This document shows, piece by piece, positions 12,972 to 18,110 of a stretch of DNA of 18,110 nt. Location: the NCBI RefSeq assembly GCF_943914015.1, contig NZ_CALUAK010000047.1, positions 1 to 18,110 on the forward strand. The letters run 5' to 3'. Both the position numbers and the translations under genes were made by a program. This DNA comes from an uncultured Corynebacterium sp. GTDB taxonomy: Bacteria; Actinomycetota; Actinomycetes; Mycobacteriales; Mycobacteriaceae. The notes beneath the pieces were generated by a model. It did no database searches, had not been told where the DNA came from, and worked only from the letters and a program-made list of their open reading frames with translations. How positions within the stretch are numbered: position 1 is the first letter of the stretch; every line of letters begins with the position of its first letter.

Positions 12972-15669
12972 CGTAATAGCCCTCCTGGGGGTGCTCTGTT
13001 TCCTCCAGTCCCCCGGCCTGACCGTCACCGACACCAAGCACGACCTCGCCGCCAACCCGTGGGGATTTCTCCAGGGAGCAACCCAGCTTTTCGCCCCGTG
13101 GGGCCTGCAGAACCAGGCCTACGGTTACCTCTGGCCCCAGGGCCTCTTCTTCGCCCTCACCGATTTTCTCCCCGACTGGGTCGCGCAGCGCCTGTGGTGG
13201 TGGCTCCTCCTCACCGTCGCCTACACGGGCACAACAGCTCTGCTCAGGAACCTTGGCTACAAAAAGACACTTTTACCAGCGCTTCTCTACGCCTTCTGCC
13301 CGCGCATCCTCACCACGATCGGCGCCATCTCCTCGGAGGCGTGGGTCGTGGCGCTCGTGCCGTGGACGGTGGCTCCGCTCCTCAAAAACAAACCGTTTGC
13401 AAGCCTCCTCGCCGTTGCTTGCATGGGCGCGGTCAACGCGACCGCCACCCTTGCCGCCCTCGTCCCCGCAGGTCTCGTCCTCCTCGCCCGGCGCGCGTGG
13501 AAGGCGCTAGCCATCTGGTGCGCAGGTGTCGTCGCCGTCTCCGCGTGGTGGATCGGCCCGCTCCTCATCCTGGGAAAATACTCCCCGCCCTTCACCGACT
13601 ACATCGAATCCGCCTACGTCACGACCCGCTGGCTCAACCCCCTGGAAATTCTGCGCGGCACGACGAGCTGGTCGCCTTTCGTCGATGATGAGCGCACCGC
13701 CGGGTTCCTCCTCGTCACCGTGCCACTTCTCATCCTCGCCACGGTCGCGGTCGCAGCACTCGGCCTGCGCGGCATCACGGGATCGCCGTGGGTGATGATG
13801 TTGCTCGTAGGTCTTGCGGTGCTCTCGTTTCAGTCTCCGCTTCTCGACGGTTCGTTGGCGGCGTTTCGTAACCTCCACAAGTTCACTCCCCTGGTCACCC
13901 TCCCGCTCGTCATCGGCGTGGCCTGGTTATGCGACCGGGCGGATAAGACCGCTTTTGTAGCGTTAGGCCTTGTCACCTGCGTGGCGATTTCCCCGGCGCT
14001 GACGGGGCAGCTCGCCCCCAAAGGCGCCTACCGGGAGGTTCCCACGTACTACCAGGAAACTGCGGACTTTTTGAACGCCCAGGGCAAGGCCGTCCTCATC
14101 GCACCCGAACGGTCCTTCTCGCGGGAGGACTGGGGCTGGACCCGCGACGATCCCCTGCAACCGCTGCTCCACGTGCCGTGGACGGTCCGCGACGCGATCC
14201 CCATCGCCGACCCCGAATATATCCGTGGCCTCGACGGACTTATGGAGCACATGTCCGTTGAAGCGTTACGTGGCTTCGGGTTCGGCTACGTGGTGAAAGA
14301 TGGGCAGGACGTAGAAAAGGTCGACCAGGTCTTCAACCGTGGCGCGCCAGTGAAGGTCGCCGGTGGTGGTGAGTCGGTAGCGCTGCTGGACACCATCCAC
14401 GGCCCCGCGATGTGGCAGCTCACAGATTCCGACGCGACGATCGTCACCGACACACCCGCCCTCGTGGAGCGCAACTACGGCACGCTGGAGAATCCAACGT
14501 CGGGCATCCTCGCGCCCGGGGAGACGACGGGTGTGAAGAACAAGGTGAAGGACTACGCGTCCGTCGGGCCCACAACCGCCGTGGAGGAGATCGGCGGGCA
14601 CGTCACGCACGGCCCGGATGTCGCCGATCCGACACGATTTGGTGGCGCGGAGCCCGAGCATTCCATCACCGCTGCCGTCGACGGGTTTGAGGACACGGCC
14701 TGGTACGGCACGTGGCTGGAGCTCCACCCGGACACGCCGGGGAAGGAGCTGGAACTCGTCCTCACCGAGGGTGAGGCGGAGGTCACCGCGGGTGGCCGCA
14801 CGTGGACGATGGGAAGCGGGACGGTGACGCTTCCCGAGCCCGTGGACAGTGTCCACGTGCGCCCAGCGGAGGGGATCGCAGAGGTGGAGTTGAGCGATGC
14901 TCCCATCCGCAGAGTAGTGACAGTGCCCGACACCTCCCCTGACGTGCAGCAATTCTTCTTTGCGGGCGAGGGCCGCGTGACCCGCGCGTTCACCGCACCG
15001 CGCGACATGGACGTCATCGTGGACACGGAGGCGACGCTCGACGGCGAGGAGGTGCAAGCGGGCGACACCGTGCACCTCACCGCAGGGCGACACGAGGTGA
15101 GCACCCTGAGCCCGCAGATCACGCTCACCGTTCCCGGGTTTAAGCTGCCGAGCGGGGACAGCATCATCGCCACGGCCCGCAGCTTCAACCCCGGTGTGCA
15201 GGGCTTTATCGACGGCACGGAGCTCCAACCGATCCGCATCCGCGCTGGCCAGCAGGGCTTCATCGTACCCGCTGGTGTCGATGGGACACTCACCCTCGAA
15301 TTCGTGGCGGAGGGCGCCTACCGGTGGTCGCTAATCCTCGGATTCTTGCTGCTCATTGTCACTGTTGGCGTGTGCATTGCGTTGCGACGCCGGACCTTTC
15401 CCGCGCAGCCTGCTCGCGCACTGCCCTGGGTGGGCCTCGCCCTCGTGGGTCTAGCTCTGGGACCGTGGGCGCTCATCGCCGCTGCAGTGGGATGGTTCCT
15501 CACCCGCTACGTCTCCCCGAGCCTCCTCATCGGGCTCGGCCTCGGCGTCCCCGGCGTGTGGCTGGCGCTTGCCCCGTGGCCCTCCCCCGACTACCCCGCG
15601 GGTAGCCTCGCCGTCACGATCTTCATCGCGGTGGCGCTGGGTGCTTCCCTGCCGATGCGGAAGGAGTAG
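12895..15669 (+). CDS. aftD: Alpha-(1->3)-arabinofuranosyltransferase AftD (GT-C membrane enzyme)
   Basis: The 924-residue protein starts with a GT-C module (about residues 25-370) of many membrane segments. The first extracytoplasmic loop holds TVTDTKHDLAANPWGF, with acidic residues D46 and D50 as catalytic candidates. A large extracytoplasmic part follows (about 370-800), including a beta-rich carbohydrate-binding-like stretch (ITAAVDGFEDTAWYGTW), and three to four C-terminal membrane segments end the protein. AftD adds arabinofuranose from decaprenyl-phosphoarabinose to arabinogalactan and related glycans. The protein is much shorter than mycobacterial AftD (about 1,400), as expected for corynebacteria. 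The start is uncertain: ATG 12895 is reported, but TTG 12907 (GGGAG five bases upstream), TTG 12940 or GTG 12991 are possible. It overlaps the DUF2613 gene out of frame. Confidence 0.92.
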   Translation: MGARLSTRLLPTTPSLATRITVRESSVIALLGVLCFLQSPGLTVTDTKHDLAANPWGFLQGATQLFAPWGLQNQAYGYLWPQGLFFALTDFLPDWVAQRLWWWLLLTVAYTGTTALLRNLGYKKTLLPALLYAFCPRILTTIGAISSEAWVVALVPWTVAPLLKNKPFASLLAVACMGAVNATATLAALVPAGLVLLARRAWKALAIWCAGVVAVSAWWIGPLLILGKYSPPFTDYIESAYVTTRWLNPLEILRGTTSWSPFVDDERTAGFLLVTVPLLILATVAVAALGLRGITGSPWVMMLLVGLAVLSFQSPLLDGSLAAFRNLHKFTPLVTLPLVIGVAWLCDRADKTAFVALGLVTCVAISPALTGQLAPKGAYREVPTYYQETADFLNAQGKAVLIAPERSFSREDWGWTRDDPLQPLLHVPWTVRDAIPIADPEYIRGLDGLMEHMSVEALRGFGFGYVVKDGQDVEKVDQVFNRGAPVKVAGGGESVALLDTIHGPAMWQLTDSDATIVTDTPALVERNYGTLENPTSGILAPGETTGVKNKVKDYASVGPTTAVEEIGGHVTHGPDVADPTRFGGAEPEHSITAAVDGFEDTAWYGTWLELHPDTPGKELELVLTEGEAEVTAGGRTWTMGSGTVTLPEPVDSVHVRPAEGIAEVELSDAPIRRVVTVPDTSPDVQQFFFAGEGRVTRAFTAPRDMDVIVDTEATLDGEEVQAGDTVHLTAGRHEVSTLSPQITLTVPGFKLPSGDSIIATARSFNPGVQGFIDGTELQPIRIRAGQQGFIVPAGVDGTLTLEFVAEGAYRWSLILGFLLLIVTVGVCIALRRRTFPAQPARALPWVGLALVGLALGPWALIAAAVGWFLTRYVSPSLLIGLGLGVPGVWLALAPWPSPDYPAGSLAVTIFIAVALGASLPMRKE

Positions 15670-15681
15670 GCCTGCAACCCT

Positions 15682-15708
15682 CAACGATGTGCTCCAAAGG
15701 AGACGTTG
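15682..15708 (+). terminator. Weak hairpin after aftD
   Basis: CAACG (15682-15686) and CGTTG (15704-15708) bracket an inner CTCC-AAA-GGAG hairpin. The base of the stem is interrupted by unpaired bases and no T-run follows at once, so termination is possible but unproven. The rest of 15670-15780 holds no gene I can support. Confidence 0.3.
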
Positions 15709-15790
15709 TTGGAGACTCGTACATTTTCGCGTCGTTAGCTTAAGGGAGGCCTATTCAGTTGAACTTTCGAGATTTCGGCAATTCATTGTG

Positions 15791-15870
15791 AGAATAGAGG
15801 GGGTCTAATCTAACAATTTTTCGCAGTTTCGGTTAAAATCAACAGAATAGAGGGTAGCTAATCTAACAAT
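15791..15870. repeat. Pair of 27-bp direct repeats upstream of the AlbA_2 gene
   Basis: Bases 15791-15817 and 15844-15870 are the same 27-base word except for the central positions 12-14 (GGT in one, TAG in the other). Both share AGAATAGAGGG on the left and CTAATCTAACAAT on the right. Their starts are 53 bases apart, about five helical turns, so both would face the same side of the helix. The second copy ends 25 bases before the ATG, overlapping where a promoter should lie, and each copy contains a -10-like TAATCT. They are probable operator sites, plausibly for the encoded protein itself. Confidence 0.85.
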
Positions 15871-15895
15871 CTCGTATCCGTACAAGGAGCGCGCC

Positions 15896-17596
15896 ATGAC
15901 ACGCAACCAAGGCATACAGGAACGTCGGGACGTTCTACTCACACAGGTTGACCAGATCCTGGACTCCACGAATATGGGGCGCGTGCAGAAAACCACAGAG
16001 ACACAAGATGTCGACTTCAAAGAAGAGGCCGGTCGCAGGAACGGGCCCAACATAGAGCCGGGTAAGAAACAGAACCCCGAGGCTGCCGACAAACTTGCCG
16101 ACGAGGTTGCCTGCATGGCCAATACTCCTGGTGGTGGCGCTCTTATTGTCGGTGTTGAAGATAAGACCGGAATGATCATCGGCACGGAGCTAGACACCGA
16201 TTGGCTCAGACAAAACATCTACACCAGGATCGATGTGGCACCGGATATTTCCGCGCGGACGGTCGCCGGGCAAAGGGTTCTCGTCATTCTCGTTGCTGCG
16301 GCACGCGAACCCATTCCCAACACCAGCGGTGCGCTTCGCTGGCGCGTTGGTGACTCGTGTCGCCCAGTGGACAGAGCCGAATGGTGGGACTACCAGCGCC
16401 GACAGTCGGGTTTCGATCCGATGGCGCAGGAAACTACTTCGACGGTGAAGGATGCTCGGCATGGTGCGCTTGCCATCGCACGCAAGCAACAGGATTACTT
16501 CCAGGAACTGAGCGACGAGGAGATCCTCCGCGGTATCGGCGCTATCAACGCTACGGGGCATCTCACGGAGGCAGGCAGGAACGTGTTCACCTCAGCAGGG
16601 CGGACACTTATCGAGCTGACCATTTTCGATGTGCCAGGAGGAAACGTGGTCAACCGCGTCTCGGGCGAACCAGAGTTCTCCGCACTTGAGCAGTTGGAGC
16701 AAATGGAAAGTGCGCTGCGCGTAGTTAACGGAAACAACACCGTGATCGAAGGGTTAGCGCACCGATCGGTTCCGCAGGTTCCACACAGTGCGGTGCGCGA
16801 ATCCATGCTCAACGCCATGATTCACAGGGATTGGAACCGCACAGAGATTATCGAGGTCCGCTGGTACGCTGTGGATTCCACACTCGAGGTTCGCAGCCCT
16901 GGCGGATTCATGCCGGCGATCACGACAGACAACGTTTTGAGCAACCGGGCTGCCCGCTACCCGGCTCTCGCGGATCTGTATCGGGCGATCGGCTTTGTGG
17001 ATAAACAGGGTGTAGGTGTGGATCGCATGTACCAGTCCATGATTGTGCTCGGACACAGGCCTCCGATATTTGAGGAAGTTGAGGGGCCATTCATCTCCGT
17101 CACGTTGAAAGGTGGCAAGCCGGTTCTTCCGGTGATGCAACTCGTCTCTGCAATTGTTCCAGAACCTCGGCAACGCGACTACCGCATCGCGATCATTTTG
17201 TACCTGCTGCTGAACCGACCTTTCGTGACTGTAAAGACGGTGGCACAGGAACTGCAGACGAGCGAAGAATCAGCACAGATTGCCATCGAAGCGGCAACCC
17301 AGACGACCGTCGGAGGTGAACCGATCATCGCACCGCACGGCCCGACCTGGATTTTGGGGGAATCGGCCCGCACGATCTTGGAGAAGGTGCCTGAGTACCT
17401 CACCACAGAACCGGAGGTACTCCGCGGGGTAGCGGATCTGTGGTTTGAGGAGATCGGCGATCTACGCACCGCAGACCTAGTAGCGCTCTGCGGCATTTCG
17501 CGTTCGACAGCCAAATCGTTTATCGATTCCCTCCTCAGCGAGGGCAGCATAACTGCCATCGGTGGTGGCAGGTCGACGCGTTACCGCAAAGTGTAA
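15896..17596 (+). CDS. AlbA_2 (Schlafen-like) and HATPase_c_4 domain protein, putative regulator
   Basis: The 566-residue protein starts at an ATG with AAGGAG six bases upstream. An AlbA_2 domain occupies about 35-165 (DVDFKEEAGR, then DEVACMANTPGGGALIVGV). A GHKL-type ATPase region (about 290-390) shows the N-box-like RESMLNAMIHRDW (300-312), SPGGF (333-337) and GVGVDRMYQSM (371-381). C-terminal winged-helix-like segments follow (about 425-480 and 520-566, ending in a GGGRSTRYR wing). This order is typical of proteins annotated as ATP-dependent or Schlafen-domain transcriptional regulators, whose biology is mostly unknown. Unlike many relatives, it has a long insert between the glutamate/lysine motif and the ANTPGG motif (AGRRNGPNIEPGKKQNP). 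Two 27-bp direct repeats precede it. Its final codons overlap a minus-strand secreted-peptide gene, suggesting it arrived by insertion. Confidence 0.85.
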   Translation: MTRNQGIQERRDVLLTQVDQILDSTNMGRVQKTTETQDVDFKEEAGRRNGPNIEPGKKQNPEAADKLADEVACMANTPGGGALIVGVEDKTGMIIGTELDTDWLRQNIYTRIDVAPDISARTVAGQRVLVILVAAAREPIPNTSGALRWRVGDSCRPVDRAEWWDYQRRQSGFDPMAQETTSTVKDARHGALAIARKQQDYFQELSDEEILRGIGAINATGHLTEAGRNVFTSAGRTLIELTIFDVPGGNVVNRVSGEPEFSALEQLEQMESALRVVNGNNTVIEGLAHRSVPQVPHSAVRESMLNAMIHRDWNRTEIIEVRWYAVDSTLEVRSPGGFMPAITTDNVLSNRAARYPALADLYRAIGFVDKQGVGVDRMYQSMIVLGHRPPIFEEVEGPFISVTLKGGKPVLPVMQLVSAIVPEPRQRDYRIAIILYLLLNRPFVTVKTVAQELQTSEESAQIAIEAATQTTVGGEPIIAPHGPTWILGESARTILEKVPEYLTTEPEVLRGVADLWFEEIGDLRTADLVALCGISRSTAKSFIDSLLSEGSITAIGGGRSTRYRKV

Positions 17597-17720
17597 AGTC
17601 TTCAATACGACAACCAACCCAGTGACCCTGAAAAACCTTGGCACTTGAAACACCAGCGCCAGCAAAAGTAACACTTGCACATACCGCAATAGTTGCAGTC
17701 AACTTCTTAGCGAATTTCAT
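17535..17720 (-). CDS. Small secreted cysteine-containing peptide or truncated secreted protein
   Basis: The 61-residue reading has features of a genuine gene start. AAGGG lies six bases before the ATG at 17720, and MKFAKKLTATIAVCASVTFA continues to a signal-peptidase site at VSSA-KVF (about residue 27). The remaining 34 residues are rich in Cys, His and Trp (VGCRIEDF, then LCGNASTCHH, ending QLCCPR). From about RIEDF onward the coding bases overlap the 3' end of the AlbA_2 gene by 62 bases. The C-terminus is therefore probably not ancestral: the simplest reading is a secreted-protein gene whose 3' part was replaced when the AlbA_2 cassette inserted. A functional five-cysteine peptide cannot be excluded. 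No family was recognised. Confidence 0.45.
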   Translation of the reverse strand: MKFAKKLTATIAVCASVTFAGAGVSSAKVFQGHWVGCRIEDFTLCGNASTCHHRWQLCCPR

Positions 17721-17735
17721 CCGTAGCCCTTTCAC

Positions 17736-18110
17736 GCCACCGCATTTAAAAACAGCTGAACACCAGATAATTGGCAGCCGGAGTTAGGGTATCGCTACGG
17801 TTGTACACAGTCCATAGATATGTGTTTAGAAACTTTCTCTAAAACTAAATAATTTGCTAAAACGCCAGATAGACACATGTACAGACTCGATTTTCGCGTC
17901 TCACAAAAGGTAATCAAAGTAACCTATATGAGGGGTATATATAACTCTAAACTAAACATTTACACTGCACATTCAGGCTGGTCAGTGTACACATTGCGTG
18001 TCAACGATGTACTTAGGTGGGTGAAGCGGTGGCTGACATTGTTCATGAAACCCAAGAGTGCCAAGAGCGGTGAGTTGGTACTGGGTTTGTGTTGATGTGG
18101 TACTGGGGGG
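17736..18110. other. AT-rich region without a supported gene
   Basis: This stretch is clearly more AT-rich than the core genes. It contains a small palindrome, TTTAGA (17825-17830) with TCTAAA (17838-17843), and several TGTACA-like words. A 72-codon open frame at 17877-18095 lacks a ribosome site and has no recognisable sequence, so I do not call it. The minus-strand promoter of the small secreted peptide should lie near its left edge, but I could not fix the hexamers. The right edge has a duplicated GGTACTGGG. Confidence 0.5.
18077..18107. repeat. Duplicated GGTACTGGG at the right edge
   Basis: GGTACTGGG occurs at 18077-18085 and 18099-18107, 22 bases apart, followed by more G residues at the window end. 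It may be a chance duplication or the outer part of a mobile element lying mostly beyond the window. The sequence here is too short to decide. Confidence 0.3.

Noticed and set aside
14266..15228. 320-codon minus-strand open frame inside aftD
   Set aside because: It is rich in Arg/Val/Asp with no family match and lies wholly opposite the AftD extracytoplasmic domain.
17877..18095. 72-codon open frame in the right-hand AT-rich region
   Set aside because: There is no ribosome site, no recognisable motif, and the composition matches the surrounding noncoding sequence.

Overview
The window looks like a stretch of a Corynebacterium (or close mycolic-acid actinobacterium) chromosome. The strongest evidence is a DUF2613 miniature protein followed by an AftD-type arabinofuranosyltransferase, a pair typical of the arabinogalactan-making Corynebacteriales. 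GC-rich codon use, GTG starts, abutting operon genes and a probable leaderless promoter agree with this. No rRNA, tRNA, CRISPR array or complete insertion sequence was seen.

Layout. (1) 1-379 is the 3' end of an unrecognised protein, closed by a hairpin terminator. (2) 541-3021 is a lower-GC accessory block: a DUF4143-type AAA ATPase on the minus strand and, divergent from it, an ArdC/ImmA-like metallopeptidase homologue whose HExxH motif reads HGFAH. A 23-bp tandem repeat (three full copies and a partial fourth) fills the space between them. (3) 2996-5347 is a minus-strand operon of an S33 proline iminopeptidase and a class I/II aminotransferase, joined stop-to-start. (4) 5518-8435 holds kup (K+ uptake, probably from a leaderless mRNA) overlapping by TAATG an ArsB/SLC13-like permease. 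(5) 8447-9781 holds a long inverted repeat, a DUF5808-like membrane protein with its PadR regulator (palindrome over the regulator's own promoter), and a divergent small membrane protein ending in a hairpin terminator.

(6) 9868-15669 is an envelope block. A minus-strand operon encodes a NagZ-like GH3 lipoprotein and a VanW/PG_binding_4 protein; the divergent plus-strand operon encodes DUF2613 and AftD. Together they point to peptidoglycan turnover and arabinogalactan assembly. (7) 15670-18110 is accessory: two 27-bp direct repeats, then an AlbA_2/HATPase regulator-like gene. A small minus-strand gene with a signal peptide overlaps that gene's 3' end and may be a remnant cut by its insertion. 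About 370 AT-rich bases without a convincing gene follow.

The parts most worth a second look are the two accessory cassettes. Each has an unusual ATP-binding protein preceded by its own repeat set, and in the first the partner is a peptidase fold that has lost its catalytic glutamate while keeping its probable metal ligands. All assignments come from reading the sequence and remembered family motifs; no database search was possible.
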